NCBI GenBank assembly: GCA_033762625.1
Contig: JANRLI010000013.1
Location: forward strand, 1 to 64,000
DNA length: 64,000 bases
Direction: 5' to 3'
Origin: Alphaproteobacteria bacterium
GTDB taxonomy: Bacteria > Pseudomonadota > Alphaproteobacteria > UBA9219 > RGZA01
Both the position numbers and the translations under genes were made by a program. The notes under the pieces were generated by a model. The model had not been told where the DNA came from and searched no databases. It was given only the letters and a program-made list of their open reading frames with translations. Of this stretch, positions 14,884 through 23,816 are shown one piece after another; position 1 is the stretch's first letter, and every line of letters starts with the position of its first letter.

Positions 14884-16881
14884 TTATCGTTTATCTCGTG
14901 GATAGTCTTGTTCAATCTTCATTTTCTTGCTGCTTTCGAACAAATTATCGAGGAAGCGCGAGAAGCTGCCAGATTGTTCTTTCGTATAGGCGGGCTGGTT
15001 GTCCTGCTCTTCATGGGTGTAGGCGGTTTTCATATAATCGTGCCAAAGCTCCGCTGGCAGGCTGCCGCCCGTTACCTTATTCATCGCCTGATTGTCGTCG
15101 TTACCCATCCAAATCCCTGTTGTCATACGGCCAGTATAACCAATAAACCATGCGTCCCTGTAATCTTGCGTAGTGCCCGTTTTGCCTGATACGGGCACGG
15201 ATAGTGCTGCCTTCTTTCCCGTGCCATAGCTTACGCAAGCTTGCAGCATATCATCAAGCGCTGCAACATTATCGCTATCCACCAGCTGTGGCATGGTCGG
15301 CGCATCGCGTTCATACAGCACCGTGCCGGATTTGGTGGTAATTTTTTCAATAGCATAGGGAATAATTGCGCGCCCACCATGGGCCAATACCGCATAAACT
15401 GTTGTCATATCCATGACGGTTACTTCATTGGTGCCAAGCGCAAGGCTAAGCTCCCGGTGTAGCGGTGTGCTGATCCCCAAAGTACCAGCCATTTTTTGAA
15501 TACGCCCCGCGCCAACTTTTTCTGCCAAACGAACTGTGGCGGTGTTGATGGAGTAGGCGAGCGCATCCTTCATGCTAATCTCGCCACGATAATTTTCGGT
15601 ATAGTTTTGTGGTGACCAATTGCCGATTTTCAGCGGCGCATCGAGCAGCTTTTCATTTTTGTCGATGCCTTTTTCAAGCGCAGCTAAATAGACAATCGGT
15701 TTAAACGATGAACCTGGTTGGCGCTTGGCCTGCGTTGCGCGGTTATAGCTGCTTTGTGCGTAATCACGCCCGCCTACTAATGCACGCACTGCACCATTTT
15801 GCCCGATGCTGACCAGCGCCGCCTGAGTAACCGCTGCTTCCTTGCCCTTACTTGCAAGGATATTATCAATCTGGCGTTCGGCTTCGCGTTGCATTGATAA
15901 ATCAAGGGTGGTGCGGATAATCACATCTTCATCCTGCTCGTCAATCAGATCGCCAAGCTGGTCCATCGTCCAATCGACAAAGTATTTTCCATCACCGCCA
16001 CCGCCTGGTTTTTGCGTAGGTATCGGGGCTTGGGTAACCGTTTCAATTTTTTGTGTCGGCAGCAGAAATTTGGCATCCACCATGGCTTGAATTACAACGC
16101 GGCTGCGCGCTTCGGCTGCTTCGGGATTATTCAATGGTGAATAACGTGAGGGGGCTTTAGGCAAGGAGGCGAGGATAGCAGCTTCACGCAGCGTTACATC
16201 ACGCGCCGATTTATTGAAATATAAATGCGCGGCCGCATCAACACCATAAGCACCCGAACCCAGATAAATACGGTTTAAATAGGCGGCAAGAATATCATCT
16301 TTGCTGAGTTTATTCTCGAGCCACAGCGATATCATGACTTCCTGAATTTTGCGCCGGAAGGTGCGTTGGGAACCAAGAAACAGGTTTTTGGCAAGCTGCT
16401 GTGTAATGGTGGAGCCACCCTGCACCAAATGGCCTGCAAGCAGATTGCTGAAGCTGGCTCGTAAAATGCCCCATACATCCACGCCGCCATGTTCATAAAA
16501 GCGCCGGTCTTCAATCGCCAAAAATGCTTGTACAAGATAAGGCGGTAAATCTTTTATCGCCAACGTGTCGCCATGATATTCGCCATAGCGGTCAAACACT
16601 GTACCATCACGTGCTTCGATAATCACCGATGGATGGCGTTTCAAATCAGTGCGCCGCAGGATGTCGGGAATTTCATATGCAAAGTAGGCAAGAATGATGC
16701 CGCCAATCACTGTTCCCCAAATCGCAACAAGCAACGTAAACTTGAGAAGATTTTTGCGTTGACCAATTTCATTGATAACTGCGCCAAGCCTTTTGAAAAA
16801 AGAGGGGCCTTTACGGCGCGCTCCGCGTGGCTTGTAACTCGACCTTGTGCGTTTGTGTTTAAAGGGTTTGCTATTGCGCAC
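14884..16881 (-). CDS. Class A penicillin-binding protein (bifunctional peptidoglycan synthase)
   Basis: This protein of 665 residues has a basic cytoplasmic tail (1-47), one membrane helix (about 48-68), a GT51 glycosyltransferase domain (about 85-270, with EDRRFYEHGGVD at 124-135 and GGSTITQQLAKNLF at 155-168) and a transpeptidase domain (about 320-640). The transpeptidase motifs are complete: SSFK at 391-394, SIN at 444-446 and KTGT at 567-570. It polymerises and cross-links peptidoglycan in the periplasm. The size suits the shorter PBP1/PbpC-like group without an OB domain, rather than MrcA. It starts the transcript that continues into thrB and rnhA. Confidence 0.92.
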   Translation of the reverse strand: MRNSKPFKHKRTRSSYKPRGARRKGPSFFKRLGAVINEIGQRKNLLKFTLLVAIWGTVIGGIILAYFAYEIPDILRRTDLKRHPSVIIEARDGTVFDRYGEYHGDTLAIKDLPPYLVQAFLAIEDRRFYEHGGVDVWGILRASFSNLLAGHLVQGGSTITQQLAKNLFLGSQRTFRRKIQEVMISLWLENKLSKDDILAAYLNRIYLGSGAYGVDAAAHLYFNKSARDVTLREAAILASLPKAPSRYSPLNNPEAAEARSRVVIQAMVDAKFLLPTQKIETVTQAPIPTQKPGGGGDGKYFVDWTMDQLGDLIDEQDEDVIIRTTLDLSMQREAERQIDNILASKGKEAAVTQAALVSIGQNGAVRALVGGRDYAQSSYNRATQAKRQPGSSFKPIVYLAALEKGIDKNEKLLDAPLKIGNWSPQNYTENYRGEISMKDALAYSINTATVRLAEKVGAGRIQKMAGTLGISTPLHRELSLALGTNEVTVMDMTTVYAVLAHGGRAIIPYAIEKITTKSGTVLYERDAPTMPQLVDSDNVAALDDMLQACVSYGTGKKAALSVPVSGKTGTTQDYRDAWFIGYTGRMTTGIWMGNDDNQAMNKVTGGSLPAELWHDYMKTAYTHEEQDNQPAYTKEQSGSFSRFLDNLFESSKKMKIEQDYPRDKR

Positions 16882-16907
16882 GAGGGACGGCTTAAATGCG
16901 AGTGGAA

Positions 16908-16982
16908 TGGTGCCGTTGGAGGGAATTGAACCCCCGACCTTGGCTTTACGAAAGCCCTGCTCTACCCCTAAGCTACAACGGC
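16908..16982 (-). tRNA. tRNA-Thr (anticodon CGU)
   Basis: The acceptor stem pairs GCCGTTG with CAACGGC, the anticodon loop is TTCGTAA (anticodon CGT), the T arm is GGGGGTTCAATTCCCTC and CCA is encoded (16908-16910). The closing base pair of the anticodon stem (27-43) appears mismatched, which is tolerated. Confidence 0.93.
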
Positions 16983-17071
16983 GATTGTGACGGCTTTGGA
17001 ATGGGCGAAACTAGCGCAAGCGCCTTTCAATTACAAGGGCGCGTCATGTGGAAATCAAAGCTAAATAACGA

Positions 17072-17488
17072 TTATTTCTTGTCTTTTATCTTAACGCCGT
17101 ACAATTCCAGCTTGTGCCCGATGAGCTCGTACCCAAGTTGTTTGGCAACTTCTTCTTGCAGGCGCTCAATGGCTTGGTTGGTGAATTCAATCACTTCGCC
17201 TGATTTCACATCCATCAGGTGGTCATGATGTTCATCACTGCTTTCTTCAAAACGGGCGCGGCCATCGCCAAAATCATGCTTCCGGATCACGTTTGATTCT
17301 TCCAAAAGACGCATGGTGCGATAAACGGTTGCTATGCTAATTTTTGGATCAATCGCGCTGGCTCTGCGGTAAACTTGTTCCACGTCGGGGTGGTCAGACG
17401 AATCAGACAGGACACGGCAAATGGTGCGCCGTTGTTCGGTCATCTTAAGACCGCGTTCAATACAAATCTGTTCCAATCTAGAGGCCAT
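17072..17488 (-). CDS. fur: Fur-family transcriptional regulator (Fur/Mur type)
   Basis: This 138-residue metal-responsive repressor has the N-terminal winged helix (GLKMTEQRRTICRVL, then DVEQVYRRASAIDPKISIATVYRTMRLLEE) that matches Fur. The regulatory metal site is in HDFGDGRARFEESSDEHHDHLMDVKSGEVIEF with three His residues. The C-terminal CXXC zinc site of E. coli Fur is absent, as in alphaproteobacterial Fur/Mur proteins, which often sense manganese; so Fur, Mur or Irr cannot be separated with certainty, though Irr is less likely. Only 46 bases separate it from the divergent hpnA. Confidence 0.85.
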   Translation of the reverse strand: MASRLEQICIERGLKMTEQRRTICRVLSDSSDHPDVEQVYRRASAIDPKISIATVYRTMRLLEESNVIRKHDFGDGRARFEESSDEHHDHLMDVKSGEVIEFTNQAIERLQEEVAKQLGYELIGHKLELYGVKIKDKK

Positions 17489-17534
17489 AAGTCTATATAA
17501 CCATGAACTGCCAAAAAGACAAAAGGTTTAACGA

Positions 17535-18521
17535 ATGAAGGTTTTAATCACAGGTGCGACGGGGTTTGTAGGCGCAGCCGTGGCCCGGCACTTTCTAAAT
17601 GCCGGCTATACCGTGCGCTGCTTGGTGCGCCCGGGCAGTGACCGCCGCAACGTATTAGACCTGCATTCCGAACTGGTTGAAGGCAGCCTTGAGGATGAGG
17701 CGTCACTTATCCACGCGGTAAAAGGCTGTGAAGGCTTGCTGCATGTGGCGGCGGATTACCGCATTTGGGTTCCAAACCCCAAGGAGATGTATCAGGCGAA
17801 TGTGGTTGGAACCAGCATGCTGATGGAAGCCGCGCTGAAAGCCGGCGTGAAGCGGATTGTTTATACCAGCTCGGTTGCAACCCTAGGGAGTAACAAAGAT
17901 GGCACGCCAGCCAATGAAGATACGCCAGTAACCGAAGCCGACATGATTGGCGTTTATAAACATTCCAAATTTTTGGCTGAAGATGTTGTTCGCAAAATGA
18001 TTATTGAGCAAAAACTTCCAGCTGTAATCGTCAATCCATCTACCCCAATCGGGCAGCGCGATATTAAGCCAACGCCAACAGGCCGCATTATTGTTGATAG
18101 TGTGCGCGGCAAAATTCCTGCCTATTTAGATACGGGTTTAAATATAGCCCATGTGGATGATGTGGCGAATGGCCATTTGCTTGCCTTCCAAAAAGGAAAA
18201 ATTGGCCAGCGTTATATTCTGGGCGGCGAAAATCTGTCGCTGGAGCAGATTTTGGGAATGATTGCCAAGGAAGCAGGATTTAAGCCGCCGCGCATTAAAT
18301 TGCCGCGCAATGCTTTGTTTCCCGTAGCTTATGCGATGCAGGCGATTGGTCGTATCACAGGCATTGAGCCGATGCTGACAGTCGATGCGCTTAAAATGGC
18401 TGCAAAAAAAATGTATTTCAGCAGCAAGAAAGCAGAAGTGCAACTGGGTTATACCCACCGCCCGGCGCGTGAAGCCATCCATGATGCAACCGTATGGTTT
18501 AAGTCAAATGGCTATTGCTAG
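17535..18521 (+). CDS. hpnA: Hopanoid-associated sugar epimerase HpnA
   Basis: This 328-residue extended short-chain dehydrogenase/epimerase has the NAD-binding GATGFVGAAVARH at residues 7-19 and the catalytic YKHSK. HpnA-specific features include the RPGSDRRNV segment after the second strand and VNPSTPIGQRDIKPTPTGRI. Its role in hopanoid side-chain formation is inferred from genome linkage in the family, not settled biochemically. It starts the hpn cluster but is separated from hpnC by a restriction-modification system. Confidence 0.92.
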   Translation: MKVLITGATGFVGAAVARHFLNAGYTVRCLVRPGSDRRNVLDLHSELVEGSLEDEASLIHAVKGCEGLLHVAADYRIWVPNPKEMYQANVVGTSMLMEAALKAGVKRIVYTSSVATLGSNKDGTPANEDTPVTEADMIGVYKHSKFLAEDVVRKMIIEQKLPAVIVNPSTPIGQRDIKPTPTGRIIVDSVRGKIPAYLDTGLNIAHVDDVANGHLLAFQKGKIGQRYILGGENLSLEQILGMIAKEAGFKPPRIKLPRNALFPVAYAMQAIGRITGIEPMLTVDALKMAAKKMYFSSKKAEVQLGYTHRPAREAIHDATVWFKSNGYC

Positions 18522-18578
18522 GCAGTAAAATTAAGTATGCTGAGTTATCGAATCTTTTGGCGCGCAACGGGGTAGCTT

Positions 18579-19379
18579 ATGAAGCCATTTTTGAAATGGG
18601 CCGGCGGAAAGTACCGTATTGTAGGCAAAATTAAGGATGCGCTTCCAGCAGGTAAGCGGCTGATCGAGCCGTTTGCAGGTTCGGCAGCCGTTTTTTTGAA
18701 TACTGATTATCGCGATAATCTAATTTCTGATTCAAACGCTGATATTATAAATATTTATCTACACCTACAAGAAAACGGCAAAGATTTCATTGATTATTGC
18801 AGAAAATTTTTTATTAAAAGTAATAATACTAAAGAAAGATTTTATGAGTTGAGAGAGAGGTTTAACCAGACTTCAGTTTTAGAATTGAAAGCTGCGCTAT
18901 TTCTTTATTTAAATAGGCACTGCTTTAATGGTCTTTGTCGTTATAATTCCAGAGGGAAGTTCAATGTACCTTTTGGTAAATATACAAACCCTTACTTTCC
19001 TAATGATGAAATGTTGTATTTTTATGATAAAAGTAAGAACGCGACATTCATTCGTGCTGATTTTAAGGAGATTATGAGAAAAGCTAGACGTGGTGATGTT
19101 GTATATTGCGACCCTCCTTATGTTCCCTTATCTAAAACCTCAAATTTCACGGCCTATACTCAGAGTGGGTTCGGGCCAGTAGAACAGCAGGATCTCGCAG
19201 ATATTGCCGAAGAGTTGCAGGCCCAAGGTGTTACGGTCGTTATTTCAAATCATAATACTGCATTTACTCGTAGTGCATATAAATCAGCAAAAATTAAAAA
19301 ATTTGATGTGCAAAGGTTCATTTCTAGTGATGGCGACAACCGAGGGGCAGCGCAAGAATTGTTAGCTGTGTTTTCCTAA
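18579..19379 (+). CDS. DNA adenine methyltransferase, Dam/DpnM-like (GATC)
   Basis: This 266-residue alpha-class N6-adenine methyltransferase (D12 class) has the AdoMet motif FLKWAGGKY at residues 4-12, catalytic DPPY in VVYCDPPYVPLS near residue 180, and the long match to E. coli Dam around NRHCFNGLCRYNSRGKFNVP, NPYFPNDE and ISNHNT. That places its target as GATC with good confidence. The gene is markedly AT-rich. It opens a three-gene set whose members touch or nearly touch (one-base overlap, then one-base gap), and it protects host DNA from the partner nuclease. Confidence 0.93.
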   Translation: MKPFLKWAGGKYRIVGKIKDALPAGKRLIEPFAGSAAVFLNTDYRDNLISDSNADIINIYLHLQENGKDFIDYCRKFFIKSNNTKERFYELRERFNQTSVLELKAALFLYLNRHCFNGLCRYNSRGKFNVPFGKYTNPYFPNDEMLYFYDKSKNATFIRADFKEIMRKARRGDVVYCDPPYVPLSKTSNFTAYTQSGFGPVEQQDLADIAEELQAQGVTVVISNHNTAFTRSAYKSAKIKKFDVQRFISSDGDNRGAAQELLAVFS

Positions 19380-20251
19380 TGCGAGCGTCGCAGTCTAAAA
19401 AAGTTAAGTTAGACGACGCGATGCTGGCGCAACCCTCATCGTTTGTACTTGGTTTTTCAGAACCTCAATTTAAAAATGCGCTTGCATATGAAGATGGCAT
19501 AAACGGAATATATCTCTATCAGCAAGACTGCTTTGAATTGATGGATAAGATTGCACAGAAATATCCAGACGGATGTTTTGATATGGTCTTTGCAGATCCT
19601 CCTTATTTTTTATCAAATGGCGGTATTACTTGCCATGCTGGAAAGATGGTGAAGGTTGATAAAGGAAAATGGGATAAATCAAAAGGCGCGGAAAAAAATC
19701 ATGAATTCAATTTAGATTGGCTCTCACGCTGTCAAAAATTGCTCAAGCCAAACGGTACAATTTGGGTTTCTGGCACCATGCATGCAATTTATTCTATTGG
19801 TTTTGCTATGCAGCAGCTTGGGTTTAAAATGCTAAATGATATTGTATGGGAAAAACCAAACCCACCTCCTAATTTGGCCTGCCGCTATTTCACTCATTCA
19901 ACAGAAACTGTTTTATGGGCTGCAAAAAATGCCAAATCAAAGCATTATTTTGATTATGACTTTATGAAATCTGAAAATGATGGAAAGCAAATGAAATCTG
20001 TATGGCGTATTTTGCCGCCAGATAAATCAGAAAAATTGCATGGAAAGCATCCAACGCAAAAGCCAGTTTCTTTAATTGAGCGCTGTATTCTTGCTTCAAC
20101 TAAAGAGGATAATTTTGTTTTTGACCCTTTTGCAGGTAGTTCAACTACTGGTGTAGCGGCTATCAATACTGGACGACGATTTTGTGGCGTTGAAAAAGAA
20201 AAAGAATTTGTCGACTTGTCAATCAAGCGCTTAATAGCAGCGGGGGGATAA
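19379..20251 (+). CDS. Second GATC methyltransferase, DpnA-like
   Basis: This 290-residue beta-class DNA methyltransferase has the catalytic DPPY in FADPPYFLSNGGITCHAGK near residue 72 and the AdoMet motif DPFAGSSTTGVAA near residue 254. Long stretches such as NPPPNLACRYFTHSTETVLWA and HPTQKPVSLIERCI match DpnA of Streptococcus pneumoniae, which methylates GATC also on single-stranded DNA and so protects incoming transforming DNA. Its start overlaps the Dam-like gene stop by one base (TAATG), so translation is coupled. AT-rich like its partners. Confidence 0.9.
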   Translation: MRASQSKKVKLDDAMLAQPSSFVLGFSEPQFKNALAYEDGINGIYLYQQDCFELMDKIAQKYPDGCFDMVFADPPYFLSNGGITCHAGKMVKVDKGKWDKSKGAEKNHEFNLDWLSRCQKLLKPNGTIWVSGTMHAIYSIGFAMQQLGFKMLNDIVWEKPNPPPNLACRYFTHSTETVLWAAKNAKSKHYFDYDFMKSENDGKQMKSVWRILPPDKSEKLHGKHPTQKPVSLIERCILASTKEDNFVFDPFAGSSTTGVAAINTGRRFCGVEKEKEFVDLSIKRLIAAGG

Positions 20252-20252
20252 A

Positions 20253-20786
20253 ATGAAAAAAGGTGGCAAGGGCGGGGCAAATACTAAATCAGGCTTAATA
20301 TTCGAAAAAGCAATAGATTTTAAAACTATATTAATTGGCACTAATGGTTATGCAGTCCGGCCTGTTAAAGGCAAGGCGGGGACAGGGATATTTTATCATG
20401 ATAAATTAGTAGCTTTTAACTATGCAAAGAATGATTTTTATAAATTTCTTAAAGAGAGAAATGTTGTTTGGGAAGATAAAATTTCAAAACGTCTACTTCC
20501 AGACGATGCACTGCTTGTGATTATTCGCGATACTTTATTCATTATTGAGGTCAAAACTCAAACAGTAGAGGGATCTGTTGATGAAAAATTGCAAACTTGC
20601 GATTTTAAAAGGAAGCAGTACCAAAAACTTGTCGCCGACTTAGAATTAAAAGTTGAATATGTGTATGTTTTAAATTCTTGGTTTAAAAAACCAAAATATA
20701 AAGATGTTTTAGATTATATAAGCAGTGTTAATTGCCATTATGTCTTTGAAAAAATCCCATTAAAATGGCTCGGGCTTCCAACTTAA
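20253..20786 (+). CDS. Probable type II restriction endonuclease, PD-(D/E)XK type
   Basis: This 177-residue protein lies directly after two GATC methyltransferases and has a strong GGGGG site before its ATG. The motif PDDALLVIIRDTLFIIEVKTQ gives the Asp, then Glu-Val-Lys of a PD-(D/E)XK nuclease, followed by GSVDEKLQTCDFKRKQYQ, a segment common in small type II enzymes. The N-terminus GGKGGANTKSGLIFEKA is also typical. It does not read like DpnII/MboI or the MutH-like Sau3AI nuclease, so it may be an unrelated nuclease recruited to GATC. Specificity is inferred from its neighbours only. Confidence 0.72.
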   Translation: MKKGGKGGANTKSGLIFEKAIDFKTILIGTNGYAVRPVKGKAGTGIFYHDKLVAFNYAKNDFYKFLKERNVVWEDKISKRLLPDDALLVIIRDTLFIIEVKTQTVEGSVDEKLQTCDFKRKQYQKLVADLELKVEYVYVLNSWFKKPKYKDVLDYISSVNCHYVFEKIPLKWLGLPT

Positions 20787-20807
20787 TTGTATGTTCTAGT
20801 GCTAGAA

Positions 20808-21635
20808 ATGAAAATTCAATCTGAACAACCGATCAAAAACAAAAACACGGAAAACTTTCCGGTAGGATCGTTTTTGATTGCGGCGCATTTGCGTGGGCAT
20901 ATTCATGCCTATTATAACTGGGCGCGGGCTGCTGATGATATTGGCGATGACCCGCTTATGGACGCTGATGAAAAAATCAAACGCCTGACGCGATTTGAAG
21001 AATGCCTGAATGGCAATGGAACGGATGTTGCGGTTGCGCTGACATTGCGTATCAGTTTGCAGCAAACCCATATTTCATTTGCGCATGCGCTGGATTTAAT
21101 CCGTGCATTTAAACAAGACGCCATGAAGCGTCGTTATCAAAACTGGCAAGAGTTGCTGGATTATTGCCGTTATTCGGCATCGCCAGTTGGCCGTTATGTA
21201 TTGGCATTGCACGGTATTGGCGAGAAGGCCTGGCCATCGAATGATGCATTATGCACGGCACTGCAAATCATCAATCACATTCAAGATTGCGCTGATGATT
21301 ACCGCGAAGTGGACCGCGTTTACATTCCGCTGGATGATATGGAAAAAACCGGCGCTAACCCCGGCGATCTTGCCAAGGCCAAATCACCCGAAGCCTTGCG
21401 CAAGGTGTTGGATATGCAGCTGGAGCGGTTAAAACCGATGATGCTCATTGCCCGTGATTTGCCAAGAAATGTGCCGAATATCCGTTTAAAGCTGGAAACA
21501 TCGATTATTCATGCATTGGCTGAAAGCCTTATTAAGTTGCTGGAAAAACGTGACCCGCTTTGTGATAATGTAAAACTATCCAAGCCCGCCATGCTCATGG
21601 CTATTTTCAACGGTATCGCCCGCGCATTTTTTTAG
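20808..21635 (+). CDS. hpnC: Hydroxysqualene synthase HpnC (squalene synthase family)
   Basis: This prenyltransferase of about 275 residues converts presqualene diphosphate to hydroxysqualene. The first Asp-rich motif is WARAADDIGDDP near residue 45 and the second is IINHIQDCADDYREVDRVYIP near residue 160, both in the form typical of HpnC. The start is taken as the ATG at 20808; a TTG at 20787 is in frame but adds a tail unlike the family. It follows the nuclease gene by 21 bases and is directly joined to hpnD, so it may be transcribed from inside or upstream of the restriction system. Confidence 0.92.
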   Translation: MKIQSEQPIKNKNTENFPVGSFLIAAHLRGHIHAYYNWARAADDIGDDPLMDADEKIKRLTRFEECLNGNGTDVAVALTLRISLQQTHISFAHALDLIRAFKQDAMKRRYQNWQELLDYCRYSASPVGRYVLALHGIGEKAWPSNDALCTALQIINHIQDCADDYREVDRVYIPLDDMEKTGANPGDLAKAKSPEALRKVLDMQLERLKPMMLIARDLPRNVPNIRLKLETSIIHALAESLIKLLEKRDPLCDNVKLSKPAMLMAIFNGIARAFF

Positions 21636-22541
21636 ATGACTAACGACGCACCCCAACCATCGCCTGATGCATTACCCATAAGCGAAGCTATGATTTCGCC
21701 ATTGCTTTATGCAAAAGATGCGGAAGCAGTTCTGGATATTGTAAAAAATTCAGGCAGTTCATTTTTGCTGGGTATGATGGCGCTGCCGCATGAACGACGC
21801 ATGGGCATGTTTGGTCTTTATGCATTTTGCCGCGTAGTGGATGATATTGCCGATAGTGAATTGCCGGCGCCCGAGCGCCTTACCATGCTGCAAGAATGGC
21901 GCGTGCATACGGCTAATTTGTTTAAGGGACAGGCCAGCCATCCGGTTATGGAATTGCTCATTGATCCTGTGAAAGAATTCCAATTGGTTGAAAAAGATTT
22001 TCTATCTATCATTGATGGCATGGAAATGGATGCGCAGCAGGTGATTTTTGCGCCCACATGGGATGAACTGGATACATACTGTGATTGCGTTGCCAGCGCT
22101 GTTGGGCGTGTTTCGGTGCGCATATTTGGCGAGCCAACTGAAAACGGCAGCGAGGTTGCGTATCATTTAGGCCGTGCGCTGCAACTTACAAATATTCTTC
22201 GTGATATTGATGAAGATGCCTTGCGTGGGCGGTTATATATGCCCCTTGAAGCGCTTGAAGAAGCAGGTATCAGCATCGATAACCATGCTATGATTTTACA
22301 GCATGCATCGCTTGATCATGCGTGCCGCGCTGTGGCCCGCCGCGCGGTTGAACATTTTGGTGCAGCCGATGAGGCAATGGAAAAGTGCGAGCGCAAGGCA
22401 ATGAAGCCTGCACGCCTGATGCGTGATTATTATGAAAAAATTCTCCGCGTATTACTTGAAATAGGCTGGGATTATCCGCGCCCGCGCGTAAGCCTGACAG
22501 CGTTCGAGAAAATTGGTATGTTTATCAAATCGTGGTTTTAA
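21636..22541 (+). CDS. hpnD: Presqualene diphosphate synthase HpnD
   Basis: This 301-residue member of the phytoene/squalene synthase family couples two farnesyl diphosphates to presqualene diphosphate. The Asp-rich motifs are FCRVVDDIADSE (near residue 67) and LTNILRDIDEDALRGRLYMP (near residue 186). The ATG lies immediately after the hpnC stop, so the two are translated together. Together with hpnC and hpnE it forms the three-step bacterial squalene route that replaces a single squalene synthase. Confidence 0.95.
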   Translation: MTNDAPQPSPDALPISEAMISPLLYAKDAEAVLDIVKNSGSSFLLGMMALPHERRMGMFGLYAFCRVVDDIADSELPAPERLTMLQEWRVHTANLFKGQASHPVMELLIDPVKEFQLVEKDFLSIIDGMEMDAQQVIFAPTWDELDTYCDCVASAVGRVSVRIFGEPTENGSEVAYHLGRALQLTNILRDIDEDALRGRLYMPLEALEEAGISIDNHAMILQHASLDHACRAVARRAVEHFGAADEAMEKCERKAMKPARLMRDYYEKILRVLLEIGWDYPRPRVSLTAFEKIGMFIKSWF

Positions 22542-22544
22542 AAC

Positions 22545-23816
22545 ATGCCTGTTGGCACCATTCACATTATAGGGGCAGGGCTTGCCGGACTTTCAGCAGC
22601 GGTGCATTTAACAGCGTCGGGGCATAAGGTTGTGCTTTATGAGGCGGGGCAGCATGGCGGTGGGCGCTGCCGTTCGTACCATGATAAGGAATTGGATTGC
22701 CTGATTGATAACGGCAATCATCTGATGCTGTCATGCAATGAAGCGGCATTATCCTATTTAATGATGATTGGCGCGGAGGACACGTTACAGATTGCTTCAG
22801 CGCCCATTTTCCCGTTCATGGATATTCAAAGCGGAAAATGCTGGACAATCAGAATGGGGCAGGGGCGTTTTCCCGGCTGGGTGTTTGATAAAAATGCACG
22901 TGTTCCTGATACGAAGTGGAGCGATTATTTAGCAGCATTAAAACTAACATCGGCAGATCGCTGGGCGCATGTGGCGGATTGCGTGGATAAGAATTCGGTT
23001 TTATACCAGCGCTTCTGGCAGCCGCTGTGTGTTGCCATCATGAATACGCAAGCCCACGAAGCATCGGCGCAGGTGTTTGGCAATGTATTGCGTGAAGCAT
23101 TTGGCGCTGGTGGTATTGGTTGCAAACCGGTCATTGTAAAAGAAGGGTTGTCGCAAAGTTTTGTGGATCCTGCTGAACGCTATTTAAAAGAACGCGGTGT
23201 GGCTATCCACTATGGCAAGCGCTTGCGAAGCCTAGAAATGGAGGCAGATGAAATCAAAACCTTGCATTTCGTTGATCAGGACGTGGGGCTTGAACATCTT
23301 GATTGGGTCGTGCTTGCGCTGCCCGCATGGGTCATTAATGATTTACTGCCAACAATACCAACGCCAATTCATTTCCGCAGCATTGTGAACGCGCATTTTA
23401 AAGTCTCTGTTGCGTCCAAAAGCGAAACAGGCATTCTGGGATTAATTGGCGGCGATGTGGAATGGATATTTGAAAAGCCAAATATGATTTCAACCACCAC
23501 CAGCGCGGCTGAAAAAATTGTTGATAAATCTGCCGAAGAAATAGCAGCGCTGTTATGGGGCGATATTGCCAAGGTATATGGGCTTAATGTGCAGGAAATT
23601 CCACCTTATCGTATCGTAAAAGAAAAGCGCGCAACTTTTGCTGCAACACCTGAAGAAATCATCCGCAGGCCTGCAATTGCTGCGCGTAACACCAATCTTG
23701 TGGTATGCGGGGATTGGACCAATACGGGCCTGCCATCCACGATTGAAGGCGCCATTCGCTCCGGACGCAGCGCCGCTGAACAAATCATCCCCCCGCAAAA
23801 TCTTGCCAAGATTTAA
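22545..23816 (+). CDS. hpnE: Hydroxysqualene oxidoreductase HpnE (FAD-dependent)
   Basis: This 423-residue flavoprotein of the phytoene-desaturase-like amine oxidase family reduces hydroxysqualene to squalene. The FAD-binding motif IIGAGLAGLSAAVHLTASGHKVVLYE sits at the N-terminus (quoted only in part here as GAGLAGLSAAVHL), followed by GGGRCRS, and the C-terminal FAD contact is VVCGDWTNTGLPSTIEGAI. It is three bases after hpnD. Its stop abuts the stop of the convergent hydrolase gene, so the hpn transcript ends here or reads into antisense. Confidence 0.94.
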   Translation: MPVGTIHIIGAGLAGLSAAVHLTASGHKVVLYEAGQHGGGRCRSYHDKELDCLIDNGNHLMLSCNEAALSYLMMIGAEDTLQIASAPIFPFMDIQSGKCWTIRMGQGRFPGWVFDKNARVPDTKWSDYLAALKLTSADRWAHVADCVDKNSVLYQRFWQPLCVAIMNTQAHEASAQVFGNVLREAFGAGGIGCKPVIVKEGLSQSFVDPAERYLKERGVAIHYGKRLRSLEMEADEIKTLHFVDQDVGLEHLDWVVLALPAWVINDLLPTIPTPIHFRSIVNAHFKVSVASKSETGILGLIGGDVEWIFEKPNMISTTTSAAEKIVDKSAEEIAALLWGDIAKVYGLNVQEIPPYRIVKEKRATFAATPEEIIRRPAIAARNTNLVVCGDWTNTGLPSTIEGAIRSGRSAAEQIIPPQNLAKI

